64,000 nt of DNA from Pseudokineococcus marinus (GTDB lineage Bacteria; Actinomycetota; Actinomycetes; Actinomycetales; Quadrisphaeraceae). The stretch is from positions 724,103-788,102 of the forward strand of contig NZ_JBBHZZ010000001.1 in assembly GCF_037482405.1 (NCBI RefSeq). Reading direction: 5' to 3'. Position 1 is the stretch's first letter, and every line of letters starts with the position of its first letter. The notes beneath the pieces were generated by a model, which did not search any database, was not told the origin of the DNA, and saw nothing but the letters and a program-made list of their open reading frames with translations. Below are positions 27,095 through 36,092 of the stretch, one piece after another. Made by a program: the position numbers and the translations under genes.

Positions 27095-30000
27095 TCAGCC
27101 CCGGGGCACCGCCCGCAGCGCCACGCGGAAGGCCCGCGCCGAGGGCCGCAGCTGGTGCTGCGGCAGGACGTCGAGCCCGCAGGCCCGCGAGCCGAGCCCG
27201 TGCTGCGCGGCGTCGAGGTGCAGCACCACGCGGTCCGAGGCGGGGAGCTCGTGGTCGTGCGCGGCCGCCGCCAGCTCCTGCGGCGTCCAGCGCCGGGCGG
27301 TGAAGCCGACCCGGGCCTCGCCCGGGCGGTCGGCGAGCGAGGCCACGTGCAGGCCGCCCTCGGCGCCCGTCAGCTGCGCCCACCGCAGGTCGGGGCGGTG
27401 GCCGCTCTCCTGGGGCCGGCTGTAGGCGACGACGAGGTCGTCGACCGGGCGGGTGAAGGCCCCCACGACCGCCGCGCGGGCCGAGTCCGCGTACGACTCC
27501 TCCGGCCCGGTGCCGAACCACGTCGCCGTCCCGACCGAGGCGGGCAGGTCGAGGCGCACGCCGACCCGGGGCCACGTGCCCGTCCACGGGCCCGTGGGCG
27601 AGACCTCGACGGCCAGCTCGGCCGCGCCGTCCGCGCTCGCCGACCAGCGGTAGGTGACGTCGACGCCGAGGTCCGTGCTCGGCAGCCCCGCGCGCGAGCG
27701 GACGACGACCTCGCGCTCGCCGACGTCGACGGACCGCACGCGGTGATGCAGCAGGTGCAGCCCCAGCGCGGCCCAGCGCTCGGCGGACGACGGGTGGTCC
27801 GTGCCCTCGCCGGCGCTCTCGGCGGGGGAGACGTCCTCGTAGCCGTGGGGGGTGCGCCCGCGGTCGTTGTCCGTGGGGGCGCGGAACAGCTCGAGCTGCG
27901 GCCCGTCGACGCGCAGGTCGCCCACGGCCACCAGCCGCCCGGTGCGCAGGTCGAGGACGGCGTCGCCGACCCGGGCGGTGAGCCCGTCGCCCGCGACGAC
28001 GACGGCGGCGCCCGCCGGGCGCGCGGGCGCCAGGGCCCGCGGTGGCGTCACGTCGAGCTGCGCGCGGGCGACGACGTGCCCGGCGTCGGCCCAGCCCGTG
28101 GCCGCGGCCAGCGCGGCCTCGACGACGAGCCAGTCCTCCGCGCCCGCCGGCGTCGGGCCGGCCGCGGCGGCCGGGTCGGGCAGCCCGAGCACGGCCCCTC
28201 CGCCGGCCTCGACCGGCGCCGCCTCGAGGTCCCCGGACGCGACGACCTCGCCGTCGCGCTCGACGCGCCAGGACAGCGCGAGGTCGGCCGTGCTGGCCGT
28301 GTGGCGGCGGTTGGTGACCTCCAGCAGCGGCCCGGCCCCGGTGCCGGCGGGGTGGAGCGCGAGCTGCACGGCGCCGACGACGGCCGCCCACTCGGCGAGC
28401 CCGGGCGAGGGCGTCCCGTCGGAGAGCACGAGCCCGTCGGTGACGAAGTTGCCGTCGTGGATCGGCTCGCCGAAGTCGCCGCCGTAGGCGAAGAAGGGGG
28501 TCCCGTCCTCGGTGGCGTGGGCGAGCCCGTGGTCGCGCCACTCCCAGACGAAGCCGCCGTGGACGCGCGGGTGGCGCCACGTCAGCGCGTCGTACTCGGC
28601 GACGGCGCCGGGCCCGTTGCCCATGGCGTGCACGTACTCGCACATGAGGAAGGGCTGCGCGCGCACCGCCGCGGCCTGGGCGGGCGTCGTCCAGCGCACC
28701 GGCCCGACGCCGGAGCCGATGGCCTCGACCTCCTCGAGCGTCGGGTACATGCGGCTGTAGACGTCGGTGTAGGCGGCCGTGTGGTCGCCCTCGTAGTGGA
28801 TCGGCCGGGTGCTGTCCCGCCGCCGGATCTCCGCGGCCGCCGCGGCGAGGTTGCGCCCGGTGCCGGCCTCGTTGCCGAGGCTCCAGAGGACGACGCAGGC
28901 GTGGTTCCTGTCGCGCTCGACGGTGCGGGCCACGCGGTCGCGGTAGGCCTCCTCCCACGCCGGGTCGTCGCTGGGGTTGCCGCGCCACGGCGCGCCGGGG
29001 GTCAGCTCGAAGCCGTGGGTCTCGAGGTCGTTCTCGAGGACGACCCAGAAGCCCATCTCGTCCATGAGGTCGAGCAGGCGCGGGTGCGGCGGGTAGTGGC
29101 TCGTGCGGATCGAGTCCACCCCGTGCCGCTTCATGAGGGCGAGGTCCTCGCGGGCGTGCGCCTCGTCGAAGACCCGGCCGCGGTCGGCGGCCACCTCGTG
29201 GCGGTTGACGCCGCGGAAGACGACGCGACGGCCGTTGACGAGGAACTGGTCGCCGGCGATCTCCACGGTGCGGAAGCCGGCGCGCAGGGAGGCGGTCTCG
29301 CCGCGCGAGGACACCTCGACGTCGTAGAGGCGCGGCACCTCGGCGCTCCACGGCTCGACGGCGTCGACGTCGACGGGCGCGACGTCGTCCGCGCTCTCCC
29401 ACGTCACCTCGACGCCGAGCTCGGGCGCGCGCAGGACGACGGGGTAGGCGTCCGCCCCCGCCGTGACGCGGACGTCGAGGCGCCCCGCGCCGGTGCGGTG
29501 GTCGTAGCCGGCGTCGAGGGCGACGTCGTCGAGCGCCCCGGCGGGCCGGGCCAGCAGCGCGACCTCGCGGAAGACGCCGGGCAGCCACCACTGGTCCTGG
29601 TCCTCGAGGTAGGTCGCCGCCGACCACTGGTGCACGCGCAGCAGCAGGGCGTTCTCGCCGGGGCGCACGAGCCCCGTGACGTCGAGCTCCTGCTGCAGGC
29701 GGCTGCCCGTGCCGGTGCCGACCTCGACGCCGTTGAGCCAGGCGCGCCAGGCGCTCTCGACGCCGTCGAGGCGCAGCACGTGGCGCTCGGCCCCGGTCCA
29801 CGCGTCCTCGTCGGGGACGGTGAAGGAGCGCAGGTGGTCGCCCGTCGGGTTCTCCGTCGGCACGTGCGGCGGGTCGACGGGGAAGGGGTAGACGACGTTC
29901 GTGTACCAGGGCCGCCCGTAGCGGCCGTCGCCGTGCATCACCCAGTGCGAGGGCACGGGCAGGTCGTCCCAGCCCTCCGCCGCACCGCTCGACGGGACGG

Positions 30001-30211
30001 CGCCCGGTTCGGACAGCGCGGCCAGGGCTGCGTCGTCCTCGCCGCCGCCGAGGGCGGTGGGCCACAGGCGGAAGCGCCACGTGCCCGACAGGTCGAGCTC
30101 GGGGGCGTCGGAGCGGACGCGCGCGCGGGGCGCGCAGCGCCGCCCGCTGCCCGGGGCGGTGCTCTCCAGGTGGGCGGGGAGGGCGGGCAGCGCGCGGTGC
30201 GGGGAGGTCAC
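27095..30211 (-). CDS. lacZ: GH2 beta-galactosidase
   Basis: 1038 aa, the full length of LacZ-type GH2 enzymes. Sugar-binding N-domain (WRAWLNGVEVG), then the TIM barrel with FRGVNRHE, acid/base Glu448 in LWSLGNEAGTG and nucleophile Glu525 in FLMCEYVHAMGNGPG. The C-terminal beta-galactosidase small-chain domain contains LFRAPTDND and YSRPQESG. No signal peptide, so cytoplasmic; hydrolyses lactose or other beta-galactosides. GTG at 30211 has AAGGAG about 10 nt upstream. Stands alone with no permease adjacent. Confidence 0.93.
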   Translation of the reverse strand: MTSPHRALPALPAHLESTAPGSGRRCAPRARVRSDAPELDLSGTWRFRLWPTALGGGEDDAALAALSEPGAVPSSGAAEGWDDLPVPSHWVMHGDGRYGRPWYTNVVYPFPVDPPHVPTENPTGDHLRSFTVPDEDAWTGAERHVLRLDGVESAWRAWLNGVEVGTGTGSRLQQELDVTGLVRPGENALLLRVHQWSAATYLEDQDQWWLPGVFREVALLARPAGALDDVALDAGYDHRTGAGRLDVRVTAGADAYPVVLRAPELGVEVTWESADDVAPVDVDAVEPWSAEVPRLYDVEVSSRGETASLRAGFRTVEIAGDQFLVNGRRVVFRGVNRHEVAADRGRVFDEAHAREDLALMKRHGVDSIRTSHYPPHPRLLDLMDEMGFWVVLENDLETHGFELTPGAPWRGNPSDDPAWEEAYRDRVARTVERDRNHACVVLWSLGNEAGTGRNLAAAAAEIRRRDSTRPIHYEGDHTAAYTDVYSRMYPTLEEVEAIGSGVGPVRWTTPAQAAAVRAQPFLMCEYVHAMGNGPGAVAEYDALTWRHPRVHGGFVWEWRDHGLAHATEDGTPFFAYGGDFGEPIHDGNFVTDGLVLSDGTPSPGLAEWAAVVGAVQLALHPAGTGAGPLLEVTNRRHTASTADLALSWRVERDGEVVASGDLEAAPVEAGGGAVLGLPDPAAAAGPTPAGAEDWLVVEAALAAATGWADAGHVVARAQLDVTPPRALAPARPAGAAVVVAGDGLTARVGDAVLDLRTGRLVAVGDLRVDGPQLELFRAPTDNDRGRTPHGYEDVSPAESAGEGTDHPSSAERWAALGLHLLHHRVRSVDVGEREVVVRSRAGLPSTDLGVDVTYRWSASADGAAELAVEVSPTGPWTGTWPRVGVRLDLPASVGTATWFGTGPEESYADSARAAVVGAFTRPVDDLVVAYSRPQESGHRPDLRWAQLTGAEGGLHVASLADRPGEARVGFTARRWTPQELAAAAHDHELPASDRVVLHLDAAQHGLGSRACGLDVLPQHQLRPSARAFRVALRAVPRG

Positions 30212-30407
30212 GCCGGGACGGCTCCTTCGGTGGGCCCGCCGCGCGTCGGCGCCGGCAGGACGGTCAGCAGGTCGGGTCGCCGCCGACGAGCACGCCGCCG
30301 GTGGTGAGCCGCGCCAACTCTGGCAGACGCCGCCCGGCGCCCCGCCCACCTCGCCGCCCGCCGGACGGCGTCGCCCGCCTCCGGGCCGGGCTGCCTCGGC
30401 CGCGGAC

Positions 30408-30541
30408 TTCGTAGCCTTCTTCCGCTGCAGGAACGCCCCGGGCCGTACTTCGTAGCCTTCCTCCGCTCTAGGAGAGCCGCGGGCAGAGGTTCGTAGCCTT
30501 CCTCCGCTGCCGGAGGTCCCGGGCGAGGTCCGCGGCCCTCC
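30408..30541. repeat. 41-bp tandem repeat, three copies plus a decayed fourth
   Basis: Copies start at 30408, 30449 and 30490, each with TTCGTAGCCTTC(C/T)TCCGCT at the left end; a weaker fourth reaches 30541, directly against the stop codon of the CGNR gene. The third copy can fold CCTCCG-CTGC-CGGAGG. Fills most of the 330-bp space between the start of the GH2 gene and the end of the CGNR gene, where no gene is seen. No unique spacers, so not CRISPR. Confidence 0.88.
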
Positions 30542-31108
30542 TCAGCCGCGGTCGGCCACCCGGGCCCGGTACGCCGCAGCCGCGGCGCGGTTGCCGCACC
30601 CGCCGTCGCAGAAGCGCTTGGAGCGGTTGCGCGAGAGGTCGACGAGGACGTCGTCGCAGTCCTCCGCCGCGCACGTGCGCAACCGCGAGCGCTCACCGGA
30701 GCGCAGGACGTCGACGAGCGCCATGGCCGCCTCGACCGCCATCCGCTCGGCCAGGGGCGCGTCCGGCGTCGTGGCGTGCAGGTGCCAGTCCCACCCGTCG
30801 TGGCGCACGAGCTGCGGCAGGGCCCGCGCCCGGGCGAGGAGGTCGTTGACGCCGGTGACCTGCTCCTCCTCGTCGCCCGTCCACAGCCGCCGCAGCTGCG
30901 GTCGCAGGGCCCGGACGGCGTCCAGCTCGGCGGCGTCGTGAGTGCGCGAGCCCGTGTAGTCCCACTCCTCGACGAAGGCGTCGAGGTCACCGGTGGTGGC
31001 CAGCTGGTCGACGCCCTCCCGGCGGTGCCCGGGCGCCGCCGGGGGAGCGGTGTTGACGAGCGCCGCCGCCGTCGTCAGCGACACCTCCGTGTCATGGGCG
31101 AAGACCAT
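30542..31108 (-). CDS. CGNR zinc-finger transcriptional regulator
   Basis: 188 aa. N-terminal ABATE-type ligand domain (AHDTEVSLTTAAALVNT onward) and C-terminal CGNR zinc finger: CAAEDCDDVLVDLSRNRSKRFC then GCGNRAAAAAYRAR (C-x4-C and C-x3-CGNR). These are small DNA-binding regulators often next to the exporter they control. ATG at 31108 has AGGAG 6 nt upstream. Divergent from the EamA exporter, which is the usual arrangement. Confidence 0.9.
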   Translation of the reverse strand: MVFAHDTEVSLTTAAALVNTAPPAAPGHRREGVDQLATTGDLDAFVEEWDYTGSRTHDAAELDAVRALRPQLRRLWTGDEEEQVTGVNDLLARARALPQLVRHDGWDWHLHATTPDAPLAERMAVEAAMALVDVLRSGERSRLRTCAAEDCDDVLVDLSRNRSKRFCDGGCGNRAAAAAYRARVADRG

Positions 31109-31117
31109 GTTGACTCC

Positions 31118-31140
31118 TGACGTCGGCGTGCCTAGCGTCA
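31118..31140. promoter_or_regulatory. Possible operator in the CGNR/EamA divergent promoter
   Basis: An interrupted palindrome (TGACG...CGTCA arms) in the 97-bp space between the divergent CGNR regulator and EamA exporter genes. Placement suits autoregulation plus control of the exporter. Short arms, so low certainty. Confidence 0.3.
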
Positions 31141-31205
31141 CCAGCGTACGCACCGATGACTGATGACGAGCCGGTGAGGACCTACCGGCGGAGGAGGTGG
31201 ACCGC

Positions 31206-32213
31206 GTGAGCGCTCCCACGACGACGGCGCCCGCCGGCGGCCGCACCCGGGCCGTCGGCCTCGTCATCGCGCTCCTGTCGGCGCTGGCCTTCGGCACCTC
31301 CGGGACCCTCGGCAAGGGGCTGCTCGACGCGGGCTGGACGCCGGGCGCGGCCGTCCTCGTGCGGGCGGTCGTCGGCGCCGCGGTCCTGCTCCTGCCCGCG
31401 GTGCTCGTCCTCCGCGGGCGCTGGCACCTCCTGCGCGCGGACGCCGGGCTCGTCGTCGCCTACGGGGTCATCGCCGTGGCGGGCTGCCAGCTCGCCTACT
31501 TCACCGCCGTGCAGACGGTGTCGGTCGGCGTCGCGCTGCTGCTCGAGTACCTCGCCCCCGCGCTGCTCGTGCTCCTGGCGTGGGTGCGCGGCCGCCGGCC
31601 CTCCCCGCTCGTGGCGCTCGGCACGGTCCTGGCCCTGGGCGGGCTCGTCCTCGTGCTCGACCTCACCGGCTCGGTCCGCGTGGACCCGGTCGGCGTGGCG
31701 TGGGCCCTGCTCGCGGCGTGCGGTCTCGCCGCCTACTTCGCGCTGTCCGCCCGCCCCGGCGCGGGGCTGCCCCCGCTCGTGCTCGCGACCGGCGGCCTGG
31801 TCGTCGGCGCCGCCGTCCTCGGGCTGGCCGGGCTCGTGGGGCTCGTGCCGCTCGCCGTCTCGGGCGGCGACGTCCTCCTCGCCGGCGCGCAGGTGCCCTG
31901 GTGGGTCGCCGTCGGAGGGCTCGGCGTCGTCGCCGGCGCGGTCGCCTACGCCACCGGCGTGGCCGGCGCCCGGCGCCTCGGCTCGCGCACGGCCTCCTTC
32001 GTCGGGCTCACCGAGGTCGTCTTCGCCGTCCTCGTCGCCTGGGTGCTGCTGGGCCAGCTCCCCGTGCCGGTGCAGCTGCTCGGCGGGGCGCTCATCGTCG
32101 CCGGGGCCGTCGCCGTCAACGCCGACGAGGGCCGCGCCGCTCGCCCGGCACGCGCTGGCCGCGCCGCTCGCCGCCGGTCGCCCGTCCCCGTCGAGGGCCC
32201 GCCCGCCCCGTGA
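31206..32213 (+). CDS. EamA-family (DMT) transporter
   Basis: 335 aa with about ten hydrophobic helices in two EamA repeats. The first begins VIALLSALAFGTSGTLGKGLLDAGWTP and the second VGVAWALLAACGLAAYFALSA; SVGVALLLEYLAPALLVLLAW is typical of helix 4-5. Exports a small metabolite or amino acid derivative. The GTG at 31206 has GGAGG about 8 nt upstream; an in-frame GTG at 31197 is too close. The C-terminal tail is Arg/Ala-rich. Likely controlled by the divergent CGNR regulator. Confidence 0.88.
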   Translation: MSAPTTTAPAGGRTRAVGLVIALLSALAFGTSGTLGKGLLDAGWTPGAAVLVRAVVGAAVLLLPAVLVLRGRWHLLRADAGLVVAYGVIAVAGCQLAYFTAVQTVSVGVALLLEYLAPALLVLLAWVRGRRPSPLVALGTVLALGGLVLVLDLTGSVRVDPVGVAWALLAACGLAAYFALSARPGAGLPPLVLATGGLVVGAAVLGLAGLVGLVPLAVSGGDVLLAGAQVPWWVAVGGLGVVAGAVAYATGVAGARRLGSRTASFVGLTEVVFAVLVAWVLLGQLPVPVQLLGGALIVAGAVAVNADEGRAARPARAGRAARRRSPVPVEGPPAP

Positions 32214-32224
32214 GGCGCGCCGCC

Positions 32225-32306
32225 GGGGAGGACGAAGGTGTCCCCGGCGGACGGAACCGCAGGTCAGCGCCCCGCGCTGCCGCGGGCGGAGGGGTTCGTC
32301 CTCCCC
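32225..32306. terminator. Long-armed inverted repeat downstream of EamA
   Basis: GGGGAGGACGAA (32225-32236) and its perfect complement (32295-32306), extended by 3 bp with one mismatch, enclose a GC-rich 58-nt region with further self-pairing (CCCCGCGCTGCCGCGGG). Lies 12 bp after the EamA stop, between convergent genes. Acts most likely as a terminator. Confidence 0.5.
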
Positions 32307-32322
32307 GACGGCTGCCGTCTGC

Positions 32323-32418
32323 GCACAGCGACCTGCGGAAGAGCCGGTCGCTCAGCGTCACCTCTGGTCAGGACCTCGCGTCCGCCGCCGACGAGCCGTT
32401 GCGCAGGTCGCCGTGCGG
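32323..32418. repeat. Intergenic 96-bp repeat with inverted ends (copy B)
   Basis: Same length as the 26943-27038 element and aligned to it without gaps: both begin GCACAGCGACCTGCGG, share GCGTCACC and GGTCAGG at the same inner positions and end in GCAGGTCGC(C/T)GTGCGG. Here the end arms pair with one mismatch. It abuts the stop codon of the minus-strand ABC permease, as copy A precedes the 3' end of the GH2 gene. Confidence 0.8.
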
Positions 32419-32419
32419 C

Positions 32420-33307
32420 TCAGGCGTCGCGGCGCTGCAGGAGCACGAGCCCGGCTGCGAGCGGGACCACCGCCCAGCCGACGAGCACGAGCACCGCGGC
32501 CGTCGTCCCGTACGGCGCCGAGCCGTCGAGCTGGGCGAAGGAGAGGCTCGCGCTCAGGGGCGTGTGCTCCGAGGCGGTCGTCAGCCAGTCCACGCCGAAG
32601 ACCGGCAGCAGCGGCGGCGCGACGAAGACGAGCGCGACCAGGAGCGTGATGGTGCCGGCGGTGCTGCGGAGCAGCGTGCCGACGCCCAGCCCCAGCAGGG
32701 CGACGGAGACCATCCCGGCCGCGTTGCCGAGGACGGCGCCGAGCACGCCGTCGTCCCCGAGGCCGACGCGCACGTCCTCGGGGAAGAAGGACGCCCCGAG
32801 CAGCAGCGCGGCGAAGGAGACGACCAGCGCGACGACGCCGGCGAGCACGACCACCACCAGCGCCTTGGCCACGAGCGCCGGCCACCGGCGCGGCACCGCG
32901 GTGAGGGTCGCGGTGATCGTGCCGGTCGCGTACTCGCTCGTGACGACCAGGCCGCCGAGGACCCCCAGCAGCAGCGCCGCCAGCGACGTCGAGGAGAGGA
33001 CCGGCACGAGCTGGCCCGTCGGACCGGTCTGGAAGCCGCCGGGCGGGCCCCCTGGCGGCACCTGCCCGCTCGTCTCCGCGGCCTCCAGCGCCTGCGAGAC
33101 ACCCCAGCCGGACAGCGTGGCGACGCCGATCCCGAGGACCAGGACGACGAGCACGAGGACCCACGTCGAGCGCAGCGTGGCGACCTTCGTCCACTCGCCG
33201 CCGACCACGCGCGGCAGCGACGCGCCGCCGGACCCGGTGCTCTGCGACCCGGCGACGCCGCGGCGGCTGCCGCGCGGCCCTCCGCCGACCGTGCTCGTGC
33301 TGCTCAT
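32420..33307 (-). CDS. ABC-2 type transporter permease
   Basis: 295 aa with six predicted helices. WTKVATLRSTWVLVLVVLVLG is the typical first segment of ABC-2 export permeases, and LVVTSEYATGTITATLTAVPRRW is the conserved loop after helix 2. Couples to the ATPase encoded immediately upstream (4-bp ATGA overlap). Exports an unknown substrate, often a peptide or lipid-like compound, or confers resistance to one. Confidence 0.88.
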   Translation of the reverse strand: MSSTSTVGGGPRGSRRGVAGSQSTGSGGASLPRVVGGEWTKVATLRSTWVLVLVVLVLGIGVATLSGWGVSQALEAAETSGQVPPGGPPGGFQTGPTGQLVPVLSSTSLAALLLGVLGGLVVTSEYATGTITATLTAVPRRWPALVAKALVVVVLAGVVALVVSFAALLLGASFFPEDVRVGLGDDGVLGAVLGNAAGMVSVALLGLGVGTLLRSTAGTITLLVALVFVAPPLLPVFGVDWLTTASEHTPLSASLSFAQLDGSAPYGTTAAVLVLVGWAVVPLAAGLVLLQRRDA

Positions 33308-34269
33308 CGTGCGGCCCCCTCGGCTGCGGTCCCGTCGGGCTGGTCTCCGTCGGTCCGGGCCCCGTCGTCGGTGCGGTACTCGCGGCTGTCGCGGGTGAGC
33401 GCCATGTACGCCTCCTCGAGCGTCGAGGTCCGCGCGTGCAGCTCGTGGAGGACGACGCCGTGGCGGCCCGCCACCTCGCCGACCTGCGCGGCGGTGGCGC
33501 CGTGCACCTCGAGCCGGTCGGCGCCGCCCGTGGTGGTCGACCGAGCGCCGACGCCGCGCAGCAGCACCGCGAGCCGCGCGGCCTGCGGCGAGCGCACGGT
33601 GACGGCCGCGTCCTGCGTGCGGGCCGTGAGCTCGGTGACGCTCGTGTCCGCCAGCAGCTTGCCGCGCCCGACGACGACGAGATGGTCGGCGGTCTGCGCC
33701 ATCTCGCTCATGAGGTGGCTGGAGACGAGGACGGCGCGCCCCTCGGCGGCCAGGCCCTTGAGCAGGGTGCGGATCCACAGGACGCCGTCGGGATCGAGGC
33801 CGTTGACGGGCTCGTCGAGCATGACGACGGCCGGGTCGCCGAGCAGCGCCGTCGCGATGCCGAGGCGCTGGCCCATGCCGAGGGAGAAGCCGCCGACGCG
33901 CTTGCGGGCGACCCCGGTGAGCCCGACGAGCTCGATCACCTCGTCGACCCGTCGCGCGGGGATGCCCTCGGTGCGCGCCAGCGCGAGCAGGTGCGCGCGG
34001 GCGCTGCGGCCGGGGTGGACGGCTCGGGCCTCGAGCAGCGCCCCGACCTCGCGCAGCGGCGCGCGGTGCTCGCGGTAGCGCTTGCCGCCGACGCGCGCCT
34101 CGCCGGACGTCGGCCGGTCGAGGCCGAGGAGCAGGCGCATCGTCGTCGACTTCCCCGCGCCGTTCGGCCCGAGGAAGCCGGTGACGGAGCCCGGCCGCAC
34201 GGTGAACGAGAGGTCGTCGACCGCCGTCTTCGCGCCGTAGCGCTTGGTCAAGCCCCTGGCCTCGATCAC
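33304..34269 (-). CDS. ABC transporter ATP-binding protein
   Basis: 321 aa, CcmA/BcrA-type ATPase. Walker A GFLGPNGAGKSTT (about residue 33-43), signature FSLGMGQRLGIA, Walker B PAVVMLDEPVNGLDP and switch His in LVSSHLMSEMAQ. A C-terminal extension (about 220-321) follows the usual domain. Drives the ABC-2 permease downstream. The ATG at 34269 opens the two-gene operon; no regulator is adjacent. Confidence 0.92.
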   Translation of the reverse strand: MIEARGLTKRYGAKTAVDDLSFTVRPGSVTGFLGPNGAGKSTTMRLLLGLDRPTSGEARVGGKRYREHRAPLREVGALLEARAVHPGRSARAHLLALARTEGIPARRVDEVIELVGLTGVARKRVGGFSLGMGQRLGIATALLGDPAVVMLDEPVNGLDPDGVLWIRTLLKGLAAEGRAVLVSSHLMSEMAQTADHLVVVGRGKLLADTSVTELTARTQDAAVTVRSPQAARLAVLLRGVGARSTTTGGADRLEVHGATAAQVGEVAGRHGVVLHELHARTSTLEEAYMALTRDSREYRTDDGARTDGDQPDGTAAEGAAR

Positions 34270-34425
34270 GGGTCCAGGCTAGGGGCCCGAGGCGGGCGGC
34301 CCGCCCCGTCCGACCAGGGCCCTCCGGCCCTGCGCCCTCGCGGGCTGCGCGCGCCGGTCTCCTCCACCACCATCGCGGAGGCCGCGCGGACGCCGGGCGG
34401 CCGGTCGACGCCGAGGAGGGGACCC

Positions 34426-35631
34426 GTGGAGCAGCTGCACCTCGTCTACGCGGTGGTGGGCGTCGTCGGCGTCGCGCTGGCGCTGCTGAGCACGGTGGTG
34501 CGCCGCTCGCCGGTGAGCGAGCCGCTCGTCGCGCTGGTGCTCGGCGTCCTCGCGGGCCCGGCGGTGCTCGGGCTCGTCGTCGTGCCCGACGACGTCCGCG
34601 ACCCTCTGCTGCTCGAGGGCACGCGCCTGCTGCTGGCCTGGTCCGTCATGGCCGCGGCGCTGCGCTTCCGCTTCAGCGGGTTCCGGTCGGTCGTGCGGCC
34701 GGTCGTGCTCCTGCTCGTCCTCGTCATGCCGCTCGCCATGCTCCTCAGCGGGGCGGCGGCCCTCGCCATGGGCCTGCCCCTCGGGCTCGCCCTGCTCGTC
34801 GGCGCGTGCCTGTCCCCGACCGACCCCGTCCTCGCCTCCTCCGTCGTCTCCGGCGGCCCGGCCGAGCGGGACCTCCCCGCCCGGCTGCGGCAGGTGCTCA
34901 CCGGCGAGAGCGGCGCCAACGACGGCCTAGGCCTGCCCTTCGTCCTCCTCGGCCTGGCTGCTGTGCTGCCCGGCGAGGCCCTGGGGACGGCGGTCGGCGA
35001 CGCCGTCCGCGAGGTCGTCGTCGCCGTCGTCGTCGGCGTGGTGCTGGGGACGCTCGCCGGGCGCCTCGTGCCGCGCGCGGACGACGACCGCACGCTCGCG
35101 GGCGGCCCCCGCCTCGTCCTCACGCTGCTGCTGGCGGTCGCGGTGCTCGGCGTGGCGCGGGTGGCGGGCGCCGACGGCGTCCTCGCCGTCTTCGTCGCGG
35201 GCCTCGCCTACGACAGGGTGGTGCCGACGTCGGACCGCGAGCCGCAGAGCTCCCTCGACGAGGCGGTCAACCGCTACGCCGTCCTGCCCTTCTTCCTCGT
35301 GCTCGGCGTCGTCCTGCCGTGGGCGGACTGGGCGGACCTCGGCTGGGGCGCGGCCGTCTTCGCCGTCGCGGTGCTGCTCGTCCGCCGGCTGCCGGCGCTC
35401 CTGCTGCTGCACCGGCCCCTCGGTCTGTCCCGGCGCGACGGCGCCTTCGCGGGCTGGTTCGGGCCCATGGGCGTCAGCGCCGTCTTCTACCTCGTGTACA
35501 GCCTCGACGAGGGCGTCACCGACCCGCGCCTGTTCGCCGCCGGGTCGCTCGCCGTCGCCGTGAGCACGCTCGCCTTCGGCGTCACCGCCGCACCGGCGAC
35601 GCGGCGGTACGGGCGGGTCGCGCAGGGGTAG
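34426..35631 (+). CDS. Cation:proton antiporter (CPA family)
   Basis: 401 aa with about 12 helices. The CPA1 ion-binding region reads ACLSPTDPVLASSVVSG and, in the next discontinuous helix, LTGESGANDGLGLPFV (the ND pair of electroneutral antiporters). FVAGLAYDR and NRYAVLPFFLVLGVVLPW are also typical. Exchanges Na+ or K+ for H+ at the membrane. The GTG at 34426 has GAGGAGG upstream. Followed by the DUF202 pair on the same strand. Confidence 0.9.
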   Translation: MEQLHLVYAVVGVVGVALALLSTVVRRSPVSEPLVALVLGVLAGPAVLGLVVVPDDVRDPLLLEGTRLLLAWSVMAAALRFRFSGFRSVVRPVVLLLVLVMPLAMLLSGAAALAMGLPLGLALLVGACLSPTDPVLASSVVSGGPAERDLPARLRQVLTGESGANDGLGLPFVLLGLAAVLPGEALGTAVGDAVREVVVAVVVGVVLGTLAGRLVPRADDDRTLAGGPRLVLTLLLAVAVLGVARVAGADGVLAVFVAGLAYDRVVPTSDREPQSSLDEAVNRYAVLPFFLVLGVVLPWADWADLGWGAAVFAVAVLLVRRLPALLLLHRPLGLSRRDGAFAGWFGPMGVSAVFYLVYSLDEGVTDPRLFAAGSLAVAVSTLAFGVTAAPATRRYGRVAQG

Positions 35632-35729
35632 CGCGGGGACGGCGCGGGCTCCGGGGCGCCGTTCCCGTCGGTGCGCCGACGGGTGACAGGGTGAGGACGT
35701 CGAGCGGCCGGTGCGAGCGAGGAGGACGG

Positions 35730-36092
35730 GTGGCTGAGCGCGCGAGGTTCCCCCGCCGCGTCTACGGCCGCGGCGAGGAGCCCGACCCCCGCTTCAGCCT
35801 CGCCAACGAGCGCACCTTCCTCGCGTGGGTGCGGACGTCGCTCGCCCTGCTGGCCGCCGGTGTCGCCCTCGAGGCGCTCGCCCTGCCGGTGGACCCGGTG
35901 CTGCGGCTCGCGTCCGCCGTCGTCTTCGTCGTCCTCGGCCTGCTGTCGGCGGCCCAGGCGTGGCTGGGGTGGGCGCGCGCAGAGATCGCCATGCGCCGGG
36001 CGACACCCCTGCCCGCCCCCTCGCTGGCGCCCGTCGTCGCGGGCGGCGTCGTGCTCGCGAGCGCCCTGCTCGTCGTGGGCCTGCTGCTGTGA
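35730..36092 (+). CDS. DUF202 (YidH-family) membrane protein
   Basis: 120 aa, three helices. The DUF202 signature is FSLANERTFLAWVRTSLALLAAGVALEAL, and AAQAWLGWARAEIAMRRATPLPAP connects helices 2 and 3. Function unknown. GTG with GGAGG 5 nt upstream. Overlaps the next DUF202 gene by 4 bp; the two probably form a heteromeric pair. Confidence 0.88.
   Translation: MAERARFPRRVYGRGEEPDPRFSLANERTFLAWVRTSLALLAAGVALEALALPVDPVLRLASAVVFVVLGLLSAAQAWLGWARAEIAMRRATPLPAPSLAPVVAGGVVLASALLVVGLLL

Noticed and set aside
26897..30307. A 1136-codon plus-strand open frame opposite the GH2 gene
   Set aside because: Shadow of the beta-galactosidase, whose catalytic motifs are intact on the minus strand.
30408..30541. 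CRISPR array
   Set aside because: Tandem 41-bp units differ by scattered substitutions, not by discrete spacers; no cas genes.
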